Assembly: GCF_029867415.1 (NCBI RefSeq)
Contig: NC_081185.1
Coordinates: forward strand, 120,073,987 to 120,137,986
DNA from: Vicia villosa
Lineage: Eukaryota > Streptophyta > Magnoliopsida > Fabales > Fabaceae
Length of the DNA: 64,000 nt
Direction of reading: 5' to 3'
Shown: piece by piece, positions 36,279-47,269 of the stretch
How positions within the stretch are numbered: position 1 is the first letter of the stretch
Layout of the letters: every line of letters starts with the position of its first letter
Notes under the pieces: generated by a model
Databases searched by the model: none
Told to the model about the DNA's origin: nothing
What the model saw: the letters and a program-made list of their open reading frames with translations, nothing else
Made by a program: the position numbers and the translations under genes

Positions 36279-37848
36279 ATTCTTAATTTGTTAGGCGTAG
36301 GTTATATTTTAGTTGTTGTCTGTAGGCTGTCTCCCAACAAATGCAATATAAGGCAACCTTTCATTTGTGGCAGCAAGGCTATTTTCGAATGGTATATTTC
36401 GATAATCGAAGTTTCAGTTTCATTTCTATAGTATGCTTAATTTTTGTGACATAAGTGTAATGCAGTGTCACTAATGGTGGGGTTTTGTATTATGAGTCAT
36501 GTGAGATTATGAGGTAACATTATCCAATTGTGGATTATATTATATTGTCATCATGATATGTGACTATTATACAAGAGATCTCGAAGAAATGCAAAACATT
36601 TCGAGAGAAGAATACCTTGCGTCTTTGTGTCGGTGTGTATCTCTCACAAAAATATTTACTTGTAACCTACTGCTGCTAATATGATATGCTTGATGCAAGA
36701 AGAGCAGTGGTTTTTTAAGAGGACTAGCAAAATATCGTGGTCTCCAGGTGCACATCCAACAAATTGTTTTAATAGAAATTGTTTGTCAATTAAAATTTTT
36801 TTATTAACATTCACAGACAAGTTCAGCCAACAGAACCATACAAGATGTCAGTGTTGGGACGGCTCCATAATGAGAAAAAGCATATAGGCTCCAAAAAGAC
36901 TCGGTATAAATAAAATAAGGAATATGCTTAAAGGTGAAGGTTAACCTGGTGAATTATATTTATTGGTCCATCATGGTGAACTAAAAGTTACCTACTATTG
37001 TAAGTTAAACAAGTTTTCTTCAATTTAAATAAAAGACTAATATACTATATTAATTACTTTTTAATTTTTACATAAACACCCAAAAATATAATCACCTAGT
37101 GGTCTAAATAAATTTTTTATTTATAAATTATAAAATAATTAATAAAATAAAGTAAATAAAAACTTAAAAAATGTAAAATAAAATACATTAAAATACAGTT
37201 GCCTTACATAAAACAAAAAACATAAAAAAGTTAAACAAAAAATAATATTAGAAGATGGTAAATTAAATATTTGAATATCACAATCAGACTTTAAATGATT
37301 ATTATTAATTACATATGCAATATATAATTAAATAATTAAATAAAAAACGAAAAAAAATAAGAAAGTGAAGTAGGTGAGGAAAATAATATTAGGAAACAAG
37401 GTCTTCTGTGTAGGAATTGTTTTAATACTTTTAACTAATAATAAAGAAATTATATCATAAGAAATAGAAGAATCCCATTGAAGGAGTGGAATAGTCCAGT
37501 ATTAGCAACCTCTGCCGCGCATTTCTTAGTTTCCACTATTATTTATATATATTTTATTTAAAAATGTTGCATTTTATTTAAATATAAAATTTTAATTAAT
37601 AAATTTATAGCTTTAATTGTAATTTGTGATAATTATTAGCGTCTAGTTAAAAATATATTATAGGATATAAATATAAATATTTGATTCTTTAGATATTACT
37701 TGTATGGTAGGTTGCTTATAATCAATCACAACCATTGAATTTATTTATTAATAAATCAACGGTAATGATTCAAAAATTCAAAGTATTTAATGAAAAAGTA
37801 AAGCATTTTTAAGTTTCCAATGTAACAAAGGTTATACTTTTCATTTAA
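36279..37848. other. Intergenic DNA
   Basis: AT-rich sequence, especially 37000-37850. No gene or clear repeat recognised. Confidence 0.45.
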
Positions 37849-37854
37849 CTAGTA

Positions 37855-38225
37855 ACAAACTCGTGCGTTCGCACGAGTTCTGATACGAAACGCACATTTG
37901 TTTCATAAGTATATTTTTTAATAGAAAAATATCTGGTACCCGTGAAAAAATAATAATTGAATGTATAATTAATAAGAAAATATTTTGATCAGGAAATTCA
38001 TGTCCCCGTTAATAATCAATATTTTGATCAATAACTTCAAGTTCCCGTGTACAAATATTAGTTTGATCAATAACTTCATGTCCGCGTGTACGTTAAAAAA
38101 TATTTTGATCAGTAACTACATGTCTCGTAAATAATCAATATTTTGATCAGTAACTTCATGTCTCGTTAATAATCAATATTTTGACCAATAATTTCATGTT
38201 CCCGTGTACAAAAGGTTTACTAAAA
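37855..38225 (-). repeat. Helitron 3' hairpin and subterminal repeats
   Basis: The terminal hairpin is at about 37868-37890. It is followed by repeats of AATCAATATTTTGATCA, TAACTTCATGT and (C)CCGTGTAC at a spacing of about 40-60 bp. Comparable, reversed units lie at 9400-9735. Confidence 0.7.
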
Positions 38226-40036
38226 CATAATCTTATTTTAGCACCACATTTTATACACTAAAAATAACTTAAAAAATATTATTAATTTTATTTTAGAAGC
38301 ATAAATTTCTTTATATATTATTTTATTTTTAAAATTCAAAATTTTAAAAATTATTTATTAAAAATGATCTGTTATAAAATTATTTACTTAAATGAGAATG
38401 TTGGCTAAGTTTATTTTGTCACAAATTTTTTTGGCCTTAAATCACTTATTACCAAACTCATTAAATGACTATTATGATAGTGAATGATAAAAAATTTTAA
38501 AAAATCATTAATTGTAGAGGATAAAGTAAACCGTTTTAAGTATTAAAACAAATCTTTTAATTATTCCCCTCATAAATTATAGAAGGTAAAGTAATGAAAA
38601 TATTTGAATTTAATTAATTAAAATATTTTGATCGGAAATGTTGAGTATGAGGTTAGAGAAAGTTGTATTGGAAAGGTAAATGAAATGTGTAATATCCTTG
38701 CATTTGAAGTGAGAATCATTTATTTATTTTTAATACTTTAAAAAATCATTTCCAGATTTTCAAGTATTAGTTAAACCATAAATAAAAATTGACCAAATAA
38801 ATCATAAATATAGAGATTCAGTATCGAAATCCTAAATTTTAATTAAAAACTATTAAATATTGTTATTAAATCAGAAATTTTAATTATAAAGTAAATAATT
38901 AATATTATTGATTAAATTATTTAATTGCTGTTGTAATGTTTTTGGATTTGTGTGTTGTTATTCTTGGTGATGTTTCTTAGTACTTTTAAAATATTTTTTC
39001 CTTTTAAGTTCTATAAATTTTGATAAATTCATCTTATTTTAATCTCACACAAAAATAAGAAAACACTATTTTAATGTGTTTGATATTTATACTTTTTTTC
39101 ATGATTAAAAAAATCAAAATTTTTAAGATGTAAAATAATATATTAAATGTTAATAATTAATTTTGACTAATATTTATATTTGAATGATGATAGGGACAGT
39201 ATAATTTTTAAATAAAAAATAAATATATCATAGATATTACAAACTTATAATTTTGTTGTTGTTAATAACAAAATATAGATTGAAATTTGGTGTTGGGATG
39301 CAATAGGTTGGTTAGAAAACCAATTTTTCAAATGGTAGCAGGGAGTTGTCTCTTTCACTTGTATCATTCAGAATATAATTAATTACTTCTTTGTATGAAT
39401 TAATGTGATTGAGTACATGCAAATGATCTCTATAACTATTAGGATACACTTAAAAAATATTTCACATAAGTCAATAAAAAGATCACATCATTAAAAAAAA
39501 TATTGAAAAAAGCAACATTTTCAAAAAACATAGACAATAAAAAAAAATACTAACATTTGAAAATAATTTTAATTTATAATAAATTAATGTTATCACTATA
39601 GAAGACAAATCTCTACTACTAAAAAATTCTTCCTCCTCCTAAATTTTTTTATTAAAAAAAATCTTTTATGATATGCTATAATTAATCTTTAATTTCTTGT
39701 ATTAAAATGCATTAATTAAAAGTTAACAACAACAACTTTCTTCAACATCATTCTCTTCATCACTACTGAGTAACAACAACTAAAGCCCATCGATATAGTT
39801 AATCTCTTCATCACCATTCTCTTCATCACTACTCAATAACAACAACTAAAACCCATATTGAGAGAAAAGCTGCAAATCAAACAAAAACCTAGATTTACCA
39901 CTCAGTAACAACAACAACAAACAAACAAAAACTCAAATCTAAGAGGAAAATTACAAATCGATCAAAAACTCATATTTGAATTTAAAATAAGCAACAAAAA
40001 AACCTTAGATCGGAGAGGAAAAAGAAAAAAAATGAC
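38226..40036. other. Helitron interior, AT-rich
   Basis: No gene recognised. The region 39720-39960 has repeated AACAACAAC and CTTCATCAC-type blocks that may be a captured UTR on the minus strand. Confidence 0.4.
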
Positions 40037-40040
40037 GAAC

Positions 40041-40136
40041 CTTTAGTGTTGTTGAAGAAGAAGAAGCCCTCCTTATGCTCAGATAAGTCACACTTTTTTG
40101 ATGTTTTGGAACCTATCAATAGATCAACAACCTGGA
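40041..40136 (-). pseudogene. Exon-like fragment in the Helitron
   Basis: On the minus strand, after TTTTTTCCAG, the frame is VVDLLIGSKTSKKCDLSEH followed by KEGFFFFNNTK and a GTTCGT donor-like end. It is about 31 codons, with no recognised family. It may be a captured host exon. Confidence 0.3.
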
Positions 40137-40559
40137 AAAAACAAAAAAAGAAATCATAAAAGTGTAAAAAATTCGTAAAGATAAAAATATGATATATGAA
40201 TGGATAAAAAAATTATTGGACTTGAAGAAGAAAAAACAATTAGAGAGAAGCAACAATCAAAGAGATGGAAGATAGAAAGAGAAGTTGTTGGAGAAAAGAG
40301 AGAGAGCACTTGTAACCAAAAAAAAGAAAAAGAGAGAGAGCACTCCAGAAAAATAGAGAGAGATAAGTTAGGGTATAAGAAAGAAAGATATGGTGCCGAA
40401 ATTTTGTCTTTCCAAGAAATTTTGTGCAGAAAATATGGTGCAAATGATGTGCAATGTGGAAATAGCAGGTGAAACAACTTAATAAAAAAAAGAGATTTTC
40501 TTTTCCCACCTCCCAACCTTCTAGGTCACCTCTGGTGAAAAACCATATATACCCCTGAC

Positions 40560-41125
40560 TTCGGAAATGCATTTCCGAAATGCAAGAAAAAGGTGTTTTC
40601 AGAGATGCATCTCCGAAAGCGCCTTTTTTTTTCAAAATTTGTCTTATTTCGGAAATTCATTTCCGAAAACAGCATTTCGGAAGTGCATTTCCGAAATACT
40701 GCGTATTTTGCAGATTTAGCAAAACAGCCCCCTCCCCCAATTCATTTACCCTAATTCAACTTCAAACTCAACCCCCAAAGAGATTTTGTGCAAACCACCT
40801 CCAAGGCTACATCAAAGGCTCCAATAACCTTGCTATACTACATTCAAAATCCCTCCAATCTCTTCAATCAGTAAGCTTTTTCGATTTTTAGATCTATGAT
40901 TAAAATTTCTATTAGGGTGTTTAGAAATTGCAAAAATTATATTGGGGTAGGTTGGTACTGCTATTTAGGTTGTTTAGAATGATTAAATGTAGTTTTGAAG
41001 TTTGTTTTTAGGGTCTGCCATGGAAGTTGCAGAAAACTTCTTCGCAGCGGTGTTTCGGAAGTTCATTTCTGAAAACACCTCCATTCCCAGTTTCGGAAAT
41101 GAACTTCCGAAGTGTATCAGAAATG
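40560..41125. repeat. Palindrome array, left side of the PMD gene
   Basis: About six copies of a 20-22 bp palindrome, consensus TTCGGAARTGCAYTTCCGAA, with variants (GGAGATGCATCTCC, GGAAATTCATTTCC), at about 40560, 40600, 40650, 40674, 41054 and 41092. Spacing is irregular (roughly 25-50 bp in clusters). Confidence 0.9.
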
Positions 41126-41186
41126 AATTTTTTTTAGTTTTTTCTATTGTCTCGCATATTTATTGATTTCAATTGTTTTCAGGAAC

Positions 41187-43000
41187 ATGGCAGGCAACCA
41201 AGCACGCATCAGACAGGGTAGAGAGACCCAGACTGCGTCGGTTAGACGCGAGCGGGCGGCGCAGCTGGCGTCGACGCAGGGACGGGGGCAGGGGCCGGGG
41301 ACGTGTGCGAGTTCCCGTGCAGCTGGACGAGGGTACCTCTGCATCTGGATCGAGGAGTCGTCTGGCTCGGGTATCTTCTTCCCCCAGCGAGAGGAGGAGG
41401 AGGAGGAGGCAGTGACATACCACGAGGCGGAGGAGGTACCAGATGTTGGCCCTCCATACGGAGAAGAGGAGGAGCAGGAGGAGGACTACCCGGGAGGGCC
41501 TAGTGACACTACCTTGCTGATTACCTACCACGAGCACGTCGCTCGGCGTATCTGGGAGGGAGAGGTATTTTTTATAATTTTCCCGACTATATTATTTAAC
41601 CGTTTATAATTTAGGCGTTTATTCAATATTTTCTTAACGGTCTAATTAACATACTTTTTTATTTGTTTTTGTTGTAACAGGAGAGAGAGACTTTGAAAAT
41701 GGTGAACCACTCCCGGAAGGTTTTCAGTTTGTTTGAACCGAATGATGAGTGGTTTAACGACGCGGTGAGAGCTTCAGGGCTTAGTGGACTGTGCATGACG
41801 GGGTATACCACCATCAGCCACGGCATGCAGGGTGCCTTTGTGGAGAGGTGGCACATGGAGACGTCTTCTTTCCACTTACCGGTTGGGGAGATGACGATCA
41901 CCTTGCATGATGTGCAATGTCTTCTCCACTTGCCGATCAGGGGGACGCTGTTGGACCACTCCCGGATCCAGAGGATCGAAGCCAGTGAGTGGATGGCGCT
42001 CTATTTGGGTATGGAGCCCGAAGTTGCTGACTTTGAGTGCATGACGACAAATGGGCCTCATATCCGGTTCACCACATTGAGCGCTTATTTCGAGCACCAC
42101 CTGGTGGCGGAGGCCGAATCCGAGGAGGTGGATAACGCCCTATTTGTGCAGTATCACCGTGGCTGCGCTCTCCGGTGCTGGTACATGTTTGTGGTAGGCG
42201 TTGCACTCTTTGTGGACAAGAGTGCAAGGTACGTCGACGTGACCTACCTCCGCTATTTCATGGACTTGACTACCATTCACCAGTGGGACTGGGGGTCAGC
42301 TGTTCTGGCATACCTATACCAGAAGCTGAATGAGGCCTCCAACTGGAGGACCAGGCAGTTGACCGGATCCTGCACACTACTTACGATACGTTTCATTTTA
42401 ATTGTTTCACATTTATTTATGTTCCGTTTTTATTTTTAATACATTATCATGTTTGTGTTTCAGAGCTGGATCATCTCCTACTTCTCCCGCATCCACGGCT
42501 TCCGCGTTGATCCTGAGTACGAGGACGCCATGCCCAAGGCCGCCCGATACGTTCTTCAGAGGGGGAACAATGCAGTGGGACCATACCGTGGGTACCTCGA
42601 CCGCACGATGCACGATGACGTCACTTGGAGGCCATTCAGCGACTACACTCATGTTGTCCCCTTTGACGGCATATCGTTATATTCTGGCTGGTTGGCATGC
42701 GGGACCAACACCATGGTGCGGTATCTCCCTGAGCGGTGCATGCGGCCGTTTGGATATGTGTAGATGATACCCAGGTCACCTTTTGAGGCTGCTCCCGATA
42801 CAGTGACCCGAGTGCAGCTCACTGGCATATTTGAGGATTGGGAGCGTCATGTGGTCCCGGAGGAGTATCGTCGCATTCGGGTCACCCAGGACTGGCATAG
42901 TGTGGAGGGCTATGTCACATGGTTCTATCGAGTGTCACATCCTCTAATGAGACCCGACGCTCCCAGAGGCAGTCGCCGTGATGGAGAGGATCGTCACTGA
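41187..43000 (+). pseudogene. Plant mobile domain (PMD/MAIN-like) protein gene, disrupted
   Basis: Exon 1 is 41187-41564 (126 codons). It starts MAGNQARIRQGRETQTASVR and is basic then Glu-rich (EREEEEEEAV, EEEEQEEDYP). A GT donor at 41565 and an AG acceptor at 41680 join in phase to exon 2 at 41681, the PMD core: GLCMTGYTTISHGMQGAFVE, RWHMETSSFHLPVGEMTITL, HDVQCLLHLPIRG. Exon 3 from 42464 gives SWIISYFSRIHGFRVD and RYLPERCMRPFGYV. A TAG at 42761-42763 then stops the frame where relatives continue (GYVQTIPR-like); beyond it IPRSPFEAAPD and WFYRVSHPLM remain readable. The donor after exon 2 (about 42385) is not a clean GT. PMD proteins (MAIN, MAIL1) act in the nucleus in silencing and cell division, and transposon-borne PMD relatives are known in plants. 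Confidence 0.85.
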
Positions 43001-43279
43001 TGCGGGCCGTGCGACGGCATACAGGCGGCAGAGGAGGTCCCAGGGAGAGAGGGTTAGGCATACCCAGTAGGGGTCCGGGTTTTTTTTTTTTTGTATTCGG
43101 ATTATATATTTCGCACACTATGACTCGGTTTGTATATATTATTTGAATTTTATTTATTATATTAGTATATTACGTTTATATGTGGTTTGTTTTGTTCGGC
43201 TTTTCCATTTTGTATATATTATACGTTTTGTATATATTTCGTACGGGACTATTAGAAAAAGCATAAAAAAAATAGAGTT

Positions 43280-43445
43280 CTGCATAATTCGGAAATGCAC
43301 TTCTGAATTACACTAAAATCTGAAAAAATGTGTTTTCGGAAGTGCATCTCCGAAAACACCCCCCATTTTGTGTTTTCGAAAATGCACTTCCGAAGTCTGG
43401 GAAAATTTAGAAAAAAAATACTTCGAAAATGCATTTTCGAAGCAG
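43280..43445. repeat. Palindrome array, right side of the PMD gene
   Basis: Four copies at about 43290, 43337, 43375 and 43421 (for example TTTCGGAAGTGCATCTCCGA, TTCGAAAATGCATTTTCGAA). The outermost touches the terminal inverted repeat, as on the left. Confidence 0.9.
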
Positions 43446-43628
43446 GGGTAAAGTGAGGTTTTCGCTGGGGTGACCCCCATAGGGAGGTGGGTAAAGAAAA
43501 AACCTAAAAAAAATAAGAATGGAGAAATGAAAAAAAAAATGGATGCAAAGCCTCTCCACGTGGCATAATTTTAGAGCAAAGGGAGAAATTGGTAATTGGC
43601 GGAACATGTTATTTTTTTATATTGTAGA

Positions 43629-44184
43629 TACTTATCATCTCTTGACTGATTGTTAACATTTTTTAGGAAGACACCAATCTACACGATTGTATGTGCATCC
43701 ATATTATTTTTAGTATTAGCATGATATAGTTTTAACTTTTATTTTATGAATCTTGTGATTACAGATTTATGTAAATATAATTTCCTTACAGATTTATGTA
43801 AATATAATTTCCTTTGCCATTCGACCAACCAGATACTGTTACTAAGTAGAAATTTATTTAAGTCCAATTTTCATTAGTTTTAACTTTTGGGAGCTTCTAA
43901 GTTAAGTTATGGATCTCTTGCTCTATGAAACAATTCCATAGAAGTTTATAGATGCTATTGGAGAAGTTATATGAGAGAACTTCTTTTGATATTTCGTGTG
44001 CAAATAATTTTATATGAATGGAAAATTATATGGTTGATGATCAAATTATTTGTATGTATGAAAAAACTATATTAATGTTCCAATTATAAATCAAAATAAG
44101 TTTTTTTTTAAATAAATTTTTTTTCATGTGCAAATAATTTTGTCTTTCTATTTTCTTTATTTTTATTACATTTTTTAAACAAAT
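43629..44184. other. Intergenic DNA
   Basis: AT-rich. A short sequence (CCTTACAGATTTATGTAAAT type) is tandemly duplicated at about 43760-43815. No gene. Confidence 0.45.
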
Positions 44185-45030
44185 GCGCGTAAAACCAGTA
44201 CCCGTGCGAACAGACGGTAACTAAACCAAAATCCATGCGAGCGCGCGGATTATTAAATTTTTTCATTCAATTTTGTATTTTTATTTGTCCCATTTATTAA
44301 ATTTTATAAACTCTTTTATTATTACAACTCTATCAACCTTAAAAAAAACAAATTTTTTTCTATTTTTCACAAAGTATATGTTTAATAGTATTTTGTAAAA
44401 ACTTATACAATGGCAATCCATTTTTTATTTTTTATTTATTCTAATACTATTTTGATATTTTCTAATTTGAATTTTTATCATAAACGAGTGACAATTCCGC
44501 AGTCCACACCAGTACCCGTGCGAATGCACGAGTAATCATATCGAAATCTGTGTGAATTCACGGGTTTTCAACTAATTCCAATTTTTAGTATTTATTTGTC
44601 TAATTTATTAAACTTTATAAATCTTTTTATTATTACAACTCTATCAACCCTAAATATACTTTTTTTCTATTTTTTACAATTTTGTTTTACAAAGCATGTG
44701 TTTAAAAGTATATCTTAGTTGTTTTTAATAACTTATAAAACTAATTTCCAGTTTATTTTTTATTTTTTTAATAATATTATGATTTTTTCTAATTTATTTG
44801 AATTCTCATAATAAACTCCTGACAATTTCGTGGTCCATACCAGTATCCGTGTGAACGCACAAGTAAGATACCAGTACCGTGTGAGCGCACGGTTAACCAG
44901 AGCAAAATTCGTACAAATGCACGGGAATACTGTGTGAACGCGTGAGTAATTGAGGCTCTGTGTGAACGCATAAGTAACACACCAGTACCGTGTGAACCCA
45001 CGAGTAACCAGTCCAAAATTTGTAAGAACG
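44185..45030 (+). repeat. Array of Helitron-type terminal hairpin motifs
   Basis: Motifs like CCAGTACCCGTGCGAA..GCACGAGTAA recur at about 44195, 44230, 44513, 44550, 44835, 44870, 44925, 44955 and 44995. They are degenerate and separated by AT-rich blocks that themselves repeat (TTTGTCTAATTTATTAAACT, TTATTATTACAACTCTATCA). Confidence 0.7.
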
Positions 45031-45439
45031 CATCTTTATCTCTTCTATTTCCTGCAACATCTTTATCTCTTCTAAGGTCTACATTTATTTACTCTTTCAA
45101 TCTCCTATTTTAATGGTTTTTAATGGCAATTTTAAAACAAAAATTTTCTTCGAACTTTTTCCTATTTTTTATTTTTTATTTTTCAAGTTGTAATGCCAAT
45201 TTTAATTGGATTTTTCTATTTCTCAACTACTTTTCTTATACTATCTTCTCATTTTTTTTCTTATTTAAAATCAACTACAATCTCTATTATAACTACCACT
45301 ACATTTATAAATAATTTTCTTACTTAAGTTTTTTGTATTTATGTTTTTTTCGGTATATCATATTAGTATTTTTCGAGTTACAACAATCTTTTCATTTTTA
45401 CGGTTTTTTAATTATTGCATAACCTAACTGGTGAGGTAT

Positions 45440-45484
45440 TCGCAGTCCACACCAAGACCCGTGCGGACGCACGGGTTTCCTACT
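45440..45484 (+). mobile_element. Helitron 3' end
   Basis: A near-perfect hairpin ACCCGTGCGGACGCACGGGT is followed by TTCCTACTAG and then T. It lies directly against the AACAACATA tandem array to the right. The 5' end is not identified; it may lie in the hairpin-rich region to the left. Confidence 0.75.
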
Positions 45485-45485
45485 A

Positions 45486-45965
45486 GTTTATCAATAAAAA
45501 TTAAATCAACAACCACATACAACTTTTATCAACAACAATATACCTTAAACAAATTACAACATATATCAACAAAAACTAAATCATCAACAACATCCAATTT
45601 TTATCAACAACAATATACCTTAAACAAAATACAACATATATCAATAAAAATTAAATCATCAACAACATACAACTTTTATCAACAATAATTTACCTTAAAC
45701 AACATACAACTTTTATCAACAATAATTTACCTTAAACAACATACAACATATATCAATAAATACTAAATCATTAACTGCATACAACTTTTATCAGCAACAA
45801 TATACCTTAAACAATATACAACATATATAAAAAAACCAAATAATCAACAACATACAACTTTTATAAAAAATAACAAGATACCTTAAACAACATACACCAT
45901 ATATCAACAAAAATTAAATCTTAAACAACATATAATTTTATCAACAACAACATACACAATATAAC
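45486..45965. repeat. AACAACATA-type tandem repeat (about 70 bp unit)
   Basis: Six to seven degenerate units of TTTTATCAACAACAATATAC, CTTAAACAA, TACAACATATATCAA and AAAATTAAATCA. Shared with 31880-32170. Confidence 0.85.
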
Positions 45966-46631
45966 AACAAAAGCAAAATCAACGATAACATAAAATGTGG
46001 AAAAGTCTCACGAACCTGAAATGTGAAGATGATTGGAAGGAAATTAGTTTTGTGTAATACATTTTCTTGATCCATTAGAGATGAAAAAGATATTTGGAGT
46101 TTTGTGTAATACCATTCCTTGATCCATAAGAGATGAAGAATACATGTAGAAGTTTTGTGAAGAAGTCGTATAGACCATTCATGATGTAAGGATAAGGCAT
46201 GTGAGAGTGTTAGAGTTTCGTTTTGAGGGAGATGGATCGTTTTGTCTTGAAAGAGAGAACTTTCGCTTAAATATATGTTACACTTTTAATCACAGTTACT
46301 TAAAATGATCATGATTCAATGTAGGTACTTTTTACAACAGTTTCTACTTTAGACCTTGGTGAAAGGTATTTTATTTTTAATATATATTAAGATTATACGT
46401 GACACACCCATATCGCAAACAAAAAAATTGTTTGTGTTGGGAAGCGAAACCCCTGGTGATGGTGTTAATGACAATATTATAGTCTTGCTTAAACATCCTC
46501 ACGAGAAGATAGTGGAAGCAACGATGGGTAATGATGAGTATGGCACATGTCAGATATACATCACCCTATGGTGGACACAAATTGTACTTTCTAAAAGCAT
46601 AATATATCATAATCCCTTTGTGATATATGAC
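45966..46631. other. Intergenic DNA
   Basis: A plus-strand open stretch at 46356-46685 is not recognised and runs into the MITE that follows, so it is not reported as a gene. Confidence 0.35.
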
Positions 46632-46957
46632 ATGTTTGGATTGTCTTTCGGAAGGCCTAGAATCAATTCTAAAGGTATAGATTGAGTCTGGTTAATTTTG
46701 AAGTGTTTGTTTTTATCAAAAGTAGAACTGATTATATTTCCAAAATTGATTCTACTTGAAGCTAGAATTTGTAGCTTCTACCTCCAGAATTAATTTCGGG
46801 TAATTGTTACAATGAAATTTATTGTTCAACCCACTTTTGCATAAACGTATCCAAACTTAAATTAATTATGCTAAACTCAATTCTGATAAAATCAATTATA
46901 CCAAACTCAATTATACTAGAATCAATTTTGTTCACCGTCAATCCAAATAAACCCATA
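46632..46957. mobile_element. Probable MITE
   Basis: The left end TGTTTGGATTGTCTTT and right end CACCGTCAATCCAAATA form an inverted pair. The interior is rich in AATTGATTCTA/TAGAATCAATT motifs in both orientations. Non-coding, about 326 bp. Confidence 0.5.
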
Positions 46958-47269
46958 GTCAATATTCAATTATCTTGTCTATTAAATCTTTGTACTCTCT
47001 ATGACGTGTAATCTCATGAACTTGATCACTCTATAGGTATATGACAAGGAACAAAGTGCATCCCATGAATTTCATCATCAATCTACTATCTACCCAATAC
47101 TCAAAGGTTGACCATAGTGACTAAATTAACCTTCTACTAAAATTTTCTTAGTCTATCAAAAGGACTACAAAGTAATTAACAAATTCAATAATACAAACTG
47201 CCAATTGGTGAGTTCTCATTGGATAGAAACCTTACTTTTGTACTTATCCTATTGATTTTCGTTGGCACA
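46958..47269. other. Intergenic DNA
   Basis: No gene or repeat recognised. Confidence 0.4.

Larger units (their letters stand above)
40483..43513 (+). mobile_element. Mutator-like element carrying a PMD gene and palindrome arrays
   Basis: The body is 40492-43504 (3013 bp). It is flanked by a perfect 9-bp duplication TAAAAAAAA (40483-40491 and 43505-43513). The ends are imperfect inverted repeats of about 90 bp: left GAGATTTTCTTTTCCCACC, right (inverted) GGTTTTTTCTTTACCCACC, then GGTCACC and ACCCCTG blocks, each leading into a palindrome of the TTCGGAARTGCAYTTCCGAA type. Nine-bp duplications and G-starting long TIRs fit Mutator. There is no mudrA transposase; the cargo is a PMD pseudogene. 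The same family, without cargo, lies at 60442-61811. Confidence 0.85.
37849..43628 (-). mobile_element. Helitron, minus orientation, with both ends
   Basis: The 3' end is at 37849: on the minus strand the sequence runs through an ACTCGTGCGAACGCACGAGT hairpin to TTTGTTACTAG, followed by T. The 5' end is at 43628: minus strand A|TCTACAATATAAAAAAATA. Joining the flanks gives ...TTTAA|TACTTATC, the expected A|T target without duplication. The subterminal array at 37920-38220 matches that of the 5144-9795 element in reverse. No Rep/helicase is seen, so it is non-autonomous. A Mutator-like element (40492-43504) sits inside. Confidence 0.7.

Noticed and set aside
39611..39640. TCTCTACTACTA as an additional Helitron 5' end
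   Set aside because: It resembles some plant Helitron 5' ends, but it lies inside the 37849-43628 Helitron, has the opposite orientation and does not match the TCTACAATATAAG family start.
40154..40635. Phe/Leu/Ser-rich frames on the minus strand and a Lys/Glu-rich frame on the plus strand
   Set aside because: Low-complexity AG/CT-rich DNA inside the Helitron and across the Mutator-like terminal repeat; no conserved domain or splice support.
41169..41537. Arg/Pro/Leu-rich frames on the opposite strand and in other frames of the PMD first exon
   Set aside because: Shadows of GC-rich coding sequence; the sense frame continues through an in-phase intron into the PMD domain.
40560..43445. Regularly recurring palindromes resembling a CRISPR array
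   Set aside because: Plant nuclear sequence, irregular spacing, unequal repeats, no cas genes, and the repeats lie within a transposon with inverted ends and a 9-bp duplication.
46356..46685. 109-codon plus-strand frame
   Set aside because: No recognised domain, ends inside a probable MITE, and no supporting splice or promoter signal.
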